64,000 nt of DNA from CAWIUB01 sp963839175 (GTDB lineage Bacteria > Actinomycetota > Actinomycetes > Mycobacteriales > Jatrophihabitantaceae), in contig CAWIUB010000022.1 in the NCBI GenBank assembly GCA_963839175.1, positions 12,607 through 76,606 of the forward strand. Reading direction: 5' to 3'. A program made the translations under genes and the position numbers. Of the stretch, positions 34,284 through 42,487 are shown in pieces; within the stretch, counting starts at the first letter, position 1, and every line of letters begins with the position of its first letter. The notes under the pieces were generated by a model that was not told the DNA's origin, searched no databases, and saw only the letters and a program-made list of their open reading frames with translations.

Positions 34284-36557
34284 CTACGGAACGGCTGTGC
34301 TGGGCGGCCCGCTCGTCGCTGGTGCGGACGACGACGGCGGGCGCGCGGACGTCGGCGGCGCAGGCGGCGCAGACGAGGCGGGCGGACGCGCGGACGTCGC
34401 TGGCGCGGACGAGGTGGTGGGCGCCGAGGTCGTAGGAGGTGCGTTGGACGTCGACGGCGCCTCGGACGTCGGCGGTGCGAACGACGACGGCGCAACCGTG
34501 GGCGCGACGGGCACCCCGACCTGCGCGGTCGTCGGCATCGCCGCGACCGGCTTGTTCGCCAGGTAGGCGTCCATGAACAGCTTCCACGCCGCTCCCGGGT
34601 TCTGCCGCCCGTACATGGACGTGCCCTGGTCGTTGTAGATCGGCTGCAAGCTGTTCGACCCAACCCAGGACGCAACGCTCACCTGCGGGGTGAAGCCGAC
34701 CGTCCAGGCGTCGCTCGACTCCAAGGTGTTCTGGATGCCGACCGTGCCGGTCTTCACGGCCACCGTTCGCCCGTCGGCGAGCCCGATGTCCGACGACGAC
34801 GCTACCTGTTCCATTGACAGCGTCGTGTCGTTGGCGACCTTGGGGTCCATCGCCCGCTTGCCGCCGATCTTGCGCTGGAACAGCACGGTGCCTTTGTCGT
34901 CGGTGACCTTCTGCACCAGGTAGCTGCCGCGTTGGACACCGCCGTCGGCGAACGTCGCGTACGCGGTGGCCATGTCGACTGGCGTCACCTCGTAGGCGCC
35001 GATGCCGATGAACGGCGTGGTCGTGCCGTCCTTCTGCAGGGTCGGCGAGCCGTTGTGCGTGGCGGAAATACCCGCGGCGTGGGCGAATGCGGCGACGTTC
35101 TTCGGGCCCACCAGATCAGCAACGCGATAGAACACGGTGTTCAGCGAGATCGTCATGGCCTGCAGTAGTGAGTACTGGCCTTGCGCGTTCTCGCTCGGGT
35201 CGTTCTCGACCAATTGCCCGTCGATCGTCTGCGGCGACGAGCCGAGGAACGTCGAGTTCAGTGTGTAGCCGGGCTGCGCTCCAGCGAGGTTCTGGGCCAG
35301 CGCCGTGCCGAGGGCGAACGGCTTGAACGTCGAACCCGGCTGGCGCCAGGTCTGCGCATAGTCGAAGCCGATGCCGTTCGAACCGCCGTAATAAGCCAGG
35401 GTTCCGCCGGTGGCTGGATTGACGGCCACCAGCGCCTTCTGCAGGTTCTTCTGCTTGGCGGTGGGGTTGGCGTACGCCTTGGCGATGGCTGCGACGGCCG
35501 CGGCCTGCGCGCTCTTGTCGATGGTGGTCTGGATGCGCAGCCCGCGGGTGTTGATGATCGACTCGTCGATACCGTCGGCAAGGAGTTCACGTTCGACGGC
35601 GGATGCGATCAGGCCGGTGGGACCGGTGCCGCCGAGCCGGTCGTTGCTGACCGGGATCGTCTTGGGGAACGTCAGCTTGGCGGCTTGCTCGCCGTCAAGG
35701 TGACCGATCTGGACCATCGAATCGATCACGTACTGCCACCGCACCTTGGCCGGGCCGGGGTTGTTCGCCGGGTCGTAGTAGCTCGGCGATCGCAGCAGCG
35801 CGGCGAGCAGCGCGGCCTGCGCCGGCCCGAGCTTGTCGACCGACGTGCCGAAGTACAGCTCGGACGCGGTCTGCACCCCGTAGGCCCCGCGGCCGAAGTA
35901 GACCGTGTTCAGGTACCACTCCAGGATCTGGTCCTTGCTGTAGTTGCGGGCCAACTTCACCGCGATCGCCAGCTCCCGGAGCTTGCGGGTGAGGGTGCGC
36001 TGTGAGCTCAGGTAGGCGTTCTTGACGTACTGCTGGGTCAGCCCAGAGCCGCCCTGCGTGTCCCCGCCGGTCAGGTCGTTGAACGCCGCGCGGATGGTGC
36101 CCGTGATCGAGAAGCCGGGCTCGCTGTAGAAGCCGCGGTCCTCTGTCGCGATCACCGCCCAGCGCACCGCCTGCGGGATCTGCGACAGCGGCACCGGTTT
36201 GCGGTTCTCGGCGCCGATCTGCGTCATCGTCGAGCCGTCGGAGTAGGTGATGGTGGCGACCTGTGGGAGTGGGAGATCTTCTGGCCGCGGGACGTCCGAG
36301 AGCGTGTAGAACAGCACGACGGCCAGGGCCATGAAGGCCGCGATGAACCCGAGAAACCAGGTGGCCAGGATGCCGACGCGGCGCCAGATCCGCCTCGTGT
36401 GCGACATCTTCGCCAGCCGCGCTCGCTTGCGCTGCCGGCGCCGCTGCCACCGTTGCGGCAGGTGGCTCTCGATGATCCGGCGCTTCTGCTCCGCCGCCTT
36501 GATGGTGGTCGGCTCGGACCAGCCGTCGTCTGGGGTCTCCGGCGGAGTACTCGTCAC
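34284..36557 (-). CDS. ponA: Bifunctional penicillin-binding protein (transglycosylase/transpeptidase)
   Basis: This 757-residue class A PBP polymerises and cross-links peptidoglycan. A basic cytoplasmic tail leads into a membrane anchor at about 62-84. The GT51 domain has IATEDRGFYSEPG with catalytic Glu139 and GGSGLTQQYVKNAYLSSQRT. The transpeptidase has GSTFKPF (Ser409, Lys412), SLN at 471-473 and KTG at 602-604. The C-terminal 70 residues are a Pro/Ala/Ser/Thr-rich extracellular tail. The start is GTG 36557. Gene order with DUF5318, GT87 and rpsF is like the mycobacterial ponA1 region. Confidence 0.95.
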   Translation of the reverse strand: MTSTPPETPDDGWSEPTTIKAAEQKRRIIESHLPQRWQRRRQRKRARLAKMSHTRRIWRRVGILATWFLGFIAAFMALAVVLFYTLSDVPRPEDLPLPQVATITYSDGSTMTQIGAENRKPVPLSQIPQAVRWAVIATEDRGFYSEPGFSITGTIRAAFNDLTGGDTQGGSGLTQQYVKNAYLSSQRTLTRKLRELAIAVKLARNYSKDQILEWYLNTVYFGRGAYGVQTASELYFGTSVDKLGPAQAALLAALLRSPSYYDPANNPGPAKVRWQYVIDSMVQIGHLDGEQAAKLTFPKTIPVSNDRLGGTGPTGLIASAVERELLADGIDESIINTRGLRIQTTIDKSAQAAAVAAIAKAYANPTAKQKNLQKALVAVNPATGGTLAYYGGSNGIGFDYAQTWRQPGSTFKPFALGTALAQNLAGAQPGYTLNSTFLGSSPQTIDGQLVENDPSENAQGQYSLLQAMTISLNTVFYRVADLVGPKNVAAFAHAAGISATHNGSPTLQKDGTTTPFIGIGAYEVTPVDMATAYATFADGGVQRGSYLVQKVTDDKGTVLFQRKIGGKRAMDPKVANDTTLSMEQVASSSDIGLADGRTVAVKTGTVGIQNTLESSDAWTVGFTPQVSVASWVGSNSLQPIYNDQGTSMYGRQNPGAAWKLFMDAYLANKPVAAMPTTAQVGVPVAPTVAPSSFAPPTSEAPSTSNAPPTTSAPTTSSAPATSARPPASSAPPAPPTSARPPSSSAPATSGPPSTAVP

Positions 36558-36597
36558 GCCGGATCCTGCCGTCCCTCGCTGGTCTAGCCTCCGTGGG

Positions 36598-36993
36598 CTA
36601 ACCGTCGGCCGCGCTCAGGCCTTCGGCTCGCCCGTCGTCAGAGCCTAGGACGAACGAGCGCAGCAGATGGTTCCAGCTGCAGTCCTGGCAGACCTCGACG
36701 ACATACACGGTGAATTCATCCACTCGCGCCGCGAGCGCATTCAGCTCGCCCACGGACTTCGCCTGCCCGGCGGACGGTCCGAGGGAGTCGCCGTAGACGT
36801 AGTGGACGTGCCGGATCTTCGGCTTGCGGCAGATCGGGCACGGGTGGGCGGTCGGCTCGCCGTAATGCCGGGCGGCGAGCAGCAGGTAGGGATGCGCGTC
36901 ACACAGCTCGGCCGTGGACACCCGGCCGTGCGCGAACTCGGTCAGCCGGGCGCGCCGCTGCAGCGCGTAGTCCACGACGTCCCGGGGTCTCAC
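36598..36993 (-). CDS. DUF5318 zinc-ribbon-like protein
   Basis: This actinobacterial protein of about 131 residues starts at GTG 36993 (VRPRDVVDYALQRRARLTEF), which fits family members by memory. Two cysteine pairs, CPICRKPKIRHVHYVYGD and EVCQDCSWNHLL, look like a zinc site. The function is unknown. It lies directly upstream of the PBP gene and is likely co-transcribed. The frame is open further upstream, but that part runs into the divergent VapB promoter. Confidence 0.85.
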   Translation of the reverse strand: MRPRDVVDYALQRRARLTEFAHGRVSTAELCDAHPYLLLAARHYGEPTAHPCPICRKPKIRHVHYVYGDSLGPSAGQAKSVGELNALAARVDEFTVYVVEVCQDCSWNHLLRSFVLGSDDGRAEGLSAADG

Positions 36994-37087
36994 CTGCGCC
37001 AGGGTACGCGCGTAGTCCGGCCGGTGCTCCGCCTTCGGTGACTGGGACTTTTGCTGTATCGCAATCAGCCATTGGTAGTATTCGCAT

Positions 37088-37351
37088 ATGGCTAGCCGAA
37101 AGATCACCATCTCATTGCCTGAGGAGGTCCTCGAACGTGTCAATACGCTGACGCGCCGTTCGGGGACCGCAGTGTCGGCGTGGATCGCGCGGGCCGCGCG
37201 CGAGCAGGCCCGCGTCGAAGACGGGCTGGCCGCCATCCGCGAATGGGAGCAGGAAGCAGGCGCACTCACCCCGGAGGAGCTCGCGACCGCGCGCGCTGCC
37301 CTCGCGAGCGCGGACGTGGAGCGTCTGAAGCGCCGGCGCAGAGCCAGCTGA
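37088..37351 (+). CDS. VapB-like ribbon-helix-helix antitoxin
   Basis: This 87-residue protein starts at ATG 37088 with the RHH strand and helices RKITISLPEEVLERVNTLTR and RSGTAVSAWIARAAREQARV. A C-terminal helix-rich part (EELATARAALASADVERLKR) would bind the toxin. It has no clear ribosome site and might be leaderless; a TAGTAT -10-like box lies just upstream. The PIN toxin gene begins two bases after its stop. Confidence 0.88.
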   Translation: MASRKITISLPEEVLERVNTLTRRSGTAVSAWIARAAREQARVEDGLAAIREWEQEAGALTPEELATARAALASADVERLKRRRRAS

Positions 37352-37353
37352 AG

Positions 37354-37755
37354 GTGGACGTACCCACGCTGCCGGTTGTCTACGACGCGGGTGCGCTGAT
37401 CGCGGCGGAGGCGGGCGACCGCTTCATGATGGCGCTGCACCGCACTGCCCTGCACGAGCGGCGGGTGATCCTCGTGCCCAGTCCGGTGCTCACTCAGGTG
37501 TGGCGCGGCGGCGCCCGGCAGGCTCGATTGGCGCTCGTGCTCCGTGGCTGCATTGTCGATGCGCCGGACGAGCAGATCGCGAAGCGCGCTGGGGTGCTGC
37601 TCGGGCAGACCCGTACGTCCGACGCCGTCGACGCGATCGTGGTGGCAACCGCGTCAGTCGTATGCGGTTCCATCGTGACGTCCGACCCAGGCGACCTCCG
37701 CTCGCTAGCGACCGCGGCAGACCGGCGGCACCCGCCGCCGCTGATCGAGCTGTAG
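37354..37755 (+). CDS. VapC-like PIN-domain ribonuclease toxin
   Basis: This toxin of about 133 residues starts at GTG 37354 (VDVPTLPVVYDAGALIAAEA). PIN-domain acidic residues are visible in VYDAGALIAAE, RTSDAVDAIVVATA and VTSDPGDLRSLA. It would cleave RNA, often tRNA, when freed from its antitoxin. The two-base gap after the RHH antitoxin gene indicates coupled translation. Confidence 0.88.
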   Translation: MDVPTLPVVYDAGALIAAEAGDRFMMALHRTALHERRVILVPSPVLTQVWRGGARQARLALVLRGCIVDAPDEQIAKRAGVLLGQTRTSDAVDAIVVATASVVCGSIVTSDPGDLRSLATAADRRHPPPLIEL

Positions 37756-37778
37756 GAACGCGATACCGGCAGGACCGA

Positions 37779-38762
37779 CTACGAGTCCTGACGCGAGCCT
37801 TGCCCCCGCCGCCAGGCCCCGGGCGCCTCGCCAACCGCGCGTTTGAAGGCCCGATTGAAGGCCGCCTCGGACTGGTAGCCGACCGCGGAGGATGCCTGGG
37901 CGACGTTGACGGTGCCGGACTCGAGCATCCGCGCCGCGAGCTGGAGCCGCCATCGGGCGAGGTACTGCATGGGCGGGATGTGCACGTACACGGTGAAACG
38001 CTCCGCGAACGCAGACCTCGACATGCCAACGTCCCGGGCAAGACGGTCGAGGGTCCACGGGTCCGCCGGCCGGCCGTGCATCAGCCGCAGGGCCGCCCCT
38101 ACCTGCGGGTCGCGCACGCCGGCGAGCCAGCCGCGCTGTGTGTCCGGCAGGTGCGCCAGGTGGCTTCGCAGCGCCTCGACGAACATCAGCTCGGCGAGCT
38201 TGGCCAGCATGGCCTCCCTCCCCGCGCTCTCGTCGCCGCTCGTCTGCACCGCGGCCTCGAGAAGGCTCGCCACCCACTGCCGGCTCATCTCGGAGACGGG
38301 TGAGTGGACGATGCGCGGCAGCGCGTCGAGGAGCGGGTTGAAGGGGCGGGAGTCGCAGCCGAGGAAGCCACAAACGAACCGGGCGCGGTCGGCGGTGGAC
38401 TCTCGACTCATCCTCAGGGCGAAAGGGAGCGTACGGTCCGGAGGCCGGTTCCACATCGAGGGATCGGGGTTGCCGCGCATGCCAGGTGCCGAGGACATGA
38501 CGTTGGCGTCGCCACCCGGGAAGGCCACCATGTCTCCTGCCTCCAGAGAGACAGGCGGATCGCCGTGATCGATCGTCTCGGCCCAGCACGTCCCTTCGGT
38601 GACGACGTGGAAGGCGATGACGTGCTCGGCTCTGGCTAGCACGTGGTCGCGGATGGCGGAGACGTTCGGAGACTCTGTCACGAACGGCGAGCGCGCGTCG
38701 ACGGCGAAGAACACGGCGCCGGTCAGGCGCACCGCGAGCAGCACGTCGGACAGCACGTCCAC
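37779..38762 (-). CDS. AraC-family regulator with N-terminal cupin sensor domain
   Basis: This protein of about 327 residues has a Cupin_6-type N-terminal domain (AEHVIAFHVVTEGTCWAETI, LEAGDMVAFPGGDANVMSS) and two C-terminal AraC helix-turn-helix units (WTLDRLARDVGMSRSAFAER and VNVAQASSAVGYQSEAAFNR). I prefer GTG 38762 or 38756 after the GGGAGG ribosome site, because a longer reading from TTG 38786 would place coding sequence over a putative operator repeat. It is divergent from the flavoprotein gene at 38932, its likely target. Confidence 0.9.
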   Translation of the reverse strand: MDVLSDVLLAVRLTGAVFFAVDARSPFVTESPNVSAIRDHVLARAEHVIAFHVVTEGTCWAETIDHGDPPVSLEAGDMVAFPGGDANVMSSAPGMRGNPDPSMWNRPPDRTLPFALRMSRESTADRARFVCGFLGCDSRPFNPLLDALPRIVHSPVSEMSRQWVASLLEAAVQTSGDESAGREAMLAKLAELMFVEALRSHLAHLPDTQRGWLAGVRDPQVGAALRLMHGRPADPWTLDRLARDVGMSRSAFAERFTVYVHIPPMQYLARWRLQLAARMLESGTVNVAQASSAVGYQSEAAFNRAFKRAVGEAPGAWRRGQGSRQDS

Positions 38763-38772
38763 GCCGCCTCCC

Positions 38773-38850
38773 GGATGTTCGGGCAACCCGTCCGGACGCC
38801 CGAGCAGGAGCGCCCTGCATCAAGGATATTCGGGCAACGGTGCCGGACGC
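38773..38850. promoter_or_regulatory. Two 27-bp direct repeats between araC-type gene and flavoprotein gene
   Basis: Copies at 38773-38799 and 38824-38850 share 22 of 27 bases, including ggat-ttcgggcaac and ccggacgc. They are 51 bp apart start to start, close to five helical turns, in the same orientation. This is the usual form of AraC-family binding sites. Confidence 0.7.
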
Positions 38851-38931
38851 GCAGTCATTCTTTCTCGGCCGGATCGCTCCTAGGTTCGACGCCAGGCCTC
38901 TCGACCGGAGAGGCATCACGAAGGAGTCATC

Positions 38932-40320
38932 ATGACTGTGGACACCCACACGGACCTGGGTCAGTACCTTCGCGGCCGGGTCATCGATCGCGGGCACCCG
39001 GAGTACAACGACGCGCGGGCCCTCTACAACGGCATGATCGACAAGCGGCCGCTGCTCATCGCGCAGTGCCTCGACGCGTCCGACGTTGTCGCGTGCGTCG
39101 GCTACGCACGCGAGAGGAGACTGCCGGTGGCCATCCGGGGCGGGGGCCACAACGGTCCCGGATTCGGCAGCGTCGACGACGGGTTGGTGATCGACCTGAC
39201 CCGGATGCGCGGCGTCCGCGTCGACCTGGAGCACAGGACCGTGCGGGTTGCCGCCGGCTGCACCTCGGGGGACGTCGACCACGCGACGCACGCCTACGGG
39301 CTCGCCGTTCCGTTCGGTATCGTTTCGACCACCGGCGTCGCGGGCCTCACGCTGGGCGGCGGCATGGGCTACTTGTCCCGACAGTACGGCCTGACCATCG
39401 ACAACCTCCTCGAGGCCGACGTGGTGCTCGCCGACGGCCGGCTGGTGACGGCCGGCCCGTCCAGCCACGCCGACCTGTTCTGGGGGCTGCGTGGGGGCGG
39501 CGGCAACTTCGGTGTGGTCACCAGCTTTCTGTTCCAGGCGCATCCGGTCAGCCGGGTCTTCGCCGGCCCGGTGTTCTGGGATCACGAGCACGCGGGCGCG
39601 GTCATGCGCGCGTACCGCAAGTTCCTGGCGGAGGCCCCCGAGGAGGTCGGCACGTTCGTGGGACTCAAGAAGGTCCCCACTGTCGACCCGTTCCCGGCGG
39701 AGCACCAGGGCAAGCTCGCCTGCGCCGTCATCTCCTGCTACAACGGCCCGGCCGACCAAGGGGCCGAGATCATGGACCGGCTGCTCGGAGAACTCCCCGA
39801 GCCGCTGTTCAACTGGATGGACGAGATGCCGTTCCCAGCCGTGCAGCGGCTGTTCGATCCGCTCTTACCGCAAGGCTTGCAGTGGTACTGGCGTGGCGAG
39901 TACGTCCACGATCTCACCGACGCAGCCATCGAGGAGCACGTCGCCCAGACCCGCGACATGCCCGGCGTCTTGTCGCTGATGCACCTGTATCCGATAAACG
40001 GGGCCGTGCACCGGGTCGGTCCCACCGAGACGGCCTGGCACGAGCGCTCCGCCACCTGGTCGATGGTGATCGCAGCGATCGACGCCGATCCGGACCTGGC
40101 GCCGGACCTCGGCGCCTGGGCGAAAAGGTACTGGTCAGCCATCCACGCCCACACGCGAAGCGGCGGCTACGTCAACTTCATGATGGGCGACGGCGACCTC
40201 GCACGCCTGGCCGCGACGTACGGCGAGAACTTCGACGGCCTGGTCGCGTTGAAGACGAAGTACGACCCGACGAACTTCTTCCACGAGAACCAGAACATCC
40301 CGCCGCGTCCTCGTCCCTGA
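38932..40320 (+). CDS. FAD-binding (PCMH/BBE-type) oxidoreductase
   Basis: This 462-residue secondary-metabolite-style oxidase starts at ATG 38932 after GAAGGAG. The PCMH FAD domain has LPVAIRGGGHNGPGFGSVDD, where the His is the usual covalent flavin link, plus VSTTGVAGLTLGGGMGYLSR and FWGLRGGGGNFGVVTSF. The C-terminal berberine-bridge-enzyme block is YDPTNFFHENQNIPP. The second (Cys) flavin link of bicovalent members seems absent. It would oxidise an alcohol, sugar or amine with O2. It is under likely AraC control and followed by a SemiSWEET-like gene. Confidence 0.9.
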   Translation: MTVDTHTDLGQYLRGRVIDRGHPEYNDARALYNGMIDKRPLLIAQCLDASDVVACVGYARERRLPVAIRGGGHNGPGFGSVDDGLVIDLTRMRGVRVDLEHRTVRVAAGCTSGDVDHATHAYGLAVPFGIVSTTGVAGLTLGGGMGYLSRQYGLTIDNLLEADVVLADGRLVTAGPSSHADLFWGLRGGGGNFGVVTSFLFQAHPVSRVFAGPVFWDHEHAGAVMRAYRKFLAEAPEEVGTFVGLKKVPTVDPFPAEHQGKLACAVISCYNGPADQGAEIMDRLLGELPEPLFNWMDEMPFPAVQRLFDPLLPQGLQWYWRGEYVHDLTDAAIEEHVAQTRDMPGVLSLMHLYPINGAVHRVGPTETAWHERSATWSMVIAAIDADPDLAPDLGAWAKRYWSAIHAHTRSGGYVNFMMGDGDLARLAATYGENFDGLVALKTKYDPTNFFHENQNIPPRPRP

Positions 40321-40383
40321 GGCGGCGTCACGTCCCCCGGGCGGCGGCGAGCCTGACGCGACACAAGCACGAGGAGGTAGACC

Positions 40384-40944
40384 ATGGCAGCGCCTGGGCC
40401 GGCAGTGCTGGCCGGCATGGTGTCGAGCACGCTCTTCGTGGTCAGCTACCTGCCGATGCTGGTCAAGGCCTACCGCACCCGGGACCTAGCCTCCTACAGC
40501 CTGGGCAACCTCGTCCTCGCCAACGCAGGCAACGCCATCCACTCAGTGTACGTGTTCAGGCTGCCGGTGGGACCGATCTGGTTTCTGCACACGTTCTACT
40601 TGGTGTCCACCATCGCGATGCTCGTGGGGCACCGGCGGTACGCCGATCAGGCCGTCGCACGGCCGCCCGGCGCTCGAGCGGATTCCGATGGGGCCATTGG
40701 TGAGACTGGAGGTGCACTCGACGAGACGAGGCGGGCGCTCGTCGTCGACCATATCGGCGACGCCGCGGGCGACACAGCCGGCACACCGGACACCGCAGGC
40801 GACCTGCGCATGCCCTGCTACGTCCGCGGCCGGGAACGCAGCCTCGACCAGCTGGGCGAGCAGGCCATGTCAGCCGGCCTGCAGGTCAGCTCGGTCAGGC
40901 CGGCCGGCTCGCGCTCGGTCATCGAGTTGCGCCCATCTGACTGA
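40384..40944 (+). CDS. SemiSWEET/PQ-loop-like membrane protein with soluble tail
   Basis: This 186-residue protein starts at ATG 40384 behind a GAGGAGG ribosome site. Residues 5-80 form three membrane helices with a PQ-loop-like first unit (SSTLFVVSYLPMLVKAYRTR, DLASYSLGNLVLANAGNAI). SemiSWEETs are dimeric sugar facilitators. The remaining 100 residues are soluble and end with a small domain-like part (CYVRGRERSLDQLGEQAMSA). It is probably co-transcribed with the flavoprotein 63 bases upstream, which hints at a sugar-like substrate. Confidence 0.7.
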   Translation: MAAPGPAVLAGMVSSTLFVVSYLPMLVKAYRTRDLASYSLGNLVLANAGNAIHSVYVFRLPVGPIWFLHTFYLVSTIAMLVGHRRYADQAVARPPGARADSDGAIGETGGALDETRRALVVDHIGDAAGDTAGTPDTAGDLRMPCYVRGRERSLDQLGEQAMSAGLQVSSVRPAGSRSVIELRPSD

Positions 40945-40964
40945 GCCGTAGCGTGAGGCTCAGT
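40940..40964 (+). terminator. Hairpin at the end of the SemiSWEET-like gene
   Basis: The arms actgagcc and ggctcagt pair perfectly over 8 bp with a 9-base loop. The left arm overlaps the stop codon of the gene. No U-run follows, so it may be a weak or Rho-assisted terminator. Confidence 0.5.
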
Positions 40965-40966
40965 CC

Positions 40967-41080
40967 TCAGCTCACCGCTTTCTTTACGAGCGCGCCGATC
41001 CTTGCCTCTTCGGCGGTGGTCAACTCCTTCAGCGCGAAGGAGGTCGGCCACGCATCCGGGTCTATATCGGATCGTGCGTA
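40967..41080 (-). pseudogene. Remnant encoding a protein C-terminus
   Basis: On the minus strand the frame reads YARSDIDPDAWPTSFALKEL, then TTAEEARIGALVKKAVS and a stop at 40967. This looks like a real conserved C-terminus, but no start or upstream domain is present; the frame continues only as low-complexity CPNSGQPGQQQF. I cannot name the family with confidence. It lies at the edge of a decayed region. Confidence 0.4.
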
Positions 41081-41147
41081 CCTGAATTGCTGTTGCCCGG
41101 GCTGTCCGCTGTTGGGACACTCTGAAGTCGCCGCCCCGGCGGTGTAG

Positions 41148-42194
41148 ACACGCGATCACCTGCTCGACACCGAGAGCTACGTCTCGACCGTGCGCCCGAT
41201 CGTCGGTGACCCGAGAGTGCGGGCGGACGTGATCGCGGCGGTCGACCAGCAGATCACCAGCCGGTTGAACGTCGCGTTCCCTGGTCAACGGGCGCTGCTG
41301 GCCAACCTGCGCGGCCTCGGCTCGACGTTGCAACTGGCCGTCGACGGGTTCGTCGACAGGGTCGTGACCAAGTTCGTCCGCAGCAGTACGTTCGCTGATT
41401 TGTGGGTGCAGCTCAATCGCGCCGTACACCAGCACTTGTTGTCCCTGTTGACGACGGGCGTGACGACCAACGGCGTGGCCCGGGTCGACGAGCAGGGCCG
41501 GGTGTTCCTCGACCTCGGGGCCGTGGTCGCCCGGGTCAAGCAGCTGCTGATCGCCGCCGGGCTGACCATCGCCAACGCGGTTCCGGCCGTGACGCTGCTG
41601 GTCGAGGTGGCCGCGCTGCACATGTTCCACTCCATGCGCGGCGCCGTGCGGCTGACCACGCGTGCCGCGACCTGGCTGCCGTGGGTGGGCGGTGGGCTAC
41701 TGGCCGCGATGCTGCTCGCCCGGCGCCGCCGCCGCGCGCTGGCGACCTGCGCGCTCGGCGTCGTCGCGGGCATGCTCGTGGCCGGGGGAGCGCTCACGAT
41801 CAGCCGCAACCGCTATCTGGACGCTGTCCCCACCGGGCCGCTGCGCCGCGACACGGTCCGGGCGGCGTACGACATCGTGTCCGGCTCGCTCAGCGATCTG
41901 ATCCGGGTCATCCTGCTCGTGTCCCTCGGCGTCGGGGTGATCGCCTGGCTCGCCGGTACCTTGGAGCTCGCCACCTCGCTGCGCCGCACCGCGCGCGCCA
42001 TGCCGGGCGCGGTGATCAATCCCGGCCGCTACGCAGTCGAGCACGCCGCGCAGCTTGGCGTTGGCCGCCGCCGCCGTCGTCCTGGTCTGCTGGACGCGCT
42101 CGACCCTGACCGTCGTGATCACGGTCGCCAGCGTCACTGCCGGGTGCTGATCCTGCTGCTCGGCGCTGCCGCAGCGCGACGGCGAACGTCCTAG
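41148..42194 (+). pseudogene. Decayed actinobacterial integral membrane protein gene
   Basis: The open frame DHLLDTESYVSTVRPIVGDP matches the interior of a family of membrane proteins that normally begin with a transmembrane helix. Here a TAG lies directly upstream (41145-41147), so the N-terminus is missing. Hydrophobic segments follow (LTIANAVPAVTLLVEVAALH, VILLVSLGVGVIAWLAGTLE). Near 42050 the frame turns into an Arg-rich run. The expected last helix (SLALAAAAVVLVCWTRSTLT, VVITVASVTA) continues in another frame to about 42140, and the original frame then resumes with VLILLLGAAAARRRTS. The gene is thus 5'-truncated with two compensating shifts. Confidence 0.7.
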
Positions 42195-42238
42195 CCCGTT
42201 GTACGGTCAGGCGATCTTGATATCTATGATCGGCTGTG

Positions 42239-42398
42239 GAGCCTGTTGCAAAATGGCCGAACGCCGACTGCAGGACCGAGAGTTCGCCGTTGGGGCGAGG
42301 CAGATTTGGTCGGTCGTATCGCATTCGGTCGGCTGCGACGACTTGGGAGCTTCACGCTCAGCAGACGGCCCGGCCGCGCGTCGATTACGCAACAGGCT
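42239..42398. mobile_element. 160-bp MITE-like element
   Basis: Perfect 11-bp terminal inverted repeats, gagcctgttgc at 42239-42249 and gcaacaggctc at 42388-42398, are flanked on both outer sides by the direct repeat TGTG (42235-42238 and 42399-42402), as expected for a 4-bp target duplication. There is no transposase gene. The ends look like IS5-family termini by memory. The element accounts for most of the gap between the decayed membrane gene and the Fe-S oxidoreductase; the rest of 42195-42487 holds nothing recognisable. Confidence 0.65.
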
Positions 42399-42487
42399 CT
42401 GTGGCAACACATAGGTATCAAGATTCCACGCTGATCGGCCAGCGACCCAACTACTGCGTAATCTCGCAGACCGCCACCCTCGGAGGT

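Noticed and set aside
33355..34566. Plus-strand open frame of about 400 codons opposite GT87 and the PBP tail
   Set aside because: It has no membrane or domain pattern and is opposite two clear genes.
31892..34675. Minus-strand open frame of over 900 codons across the GT87 region
   Set aside because: It overlaps the GT87 gene in the wrong frame and translates to Arg/Pro/Gly-rich sequence.
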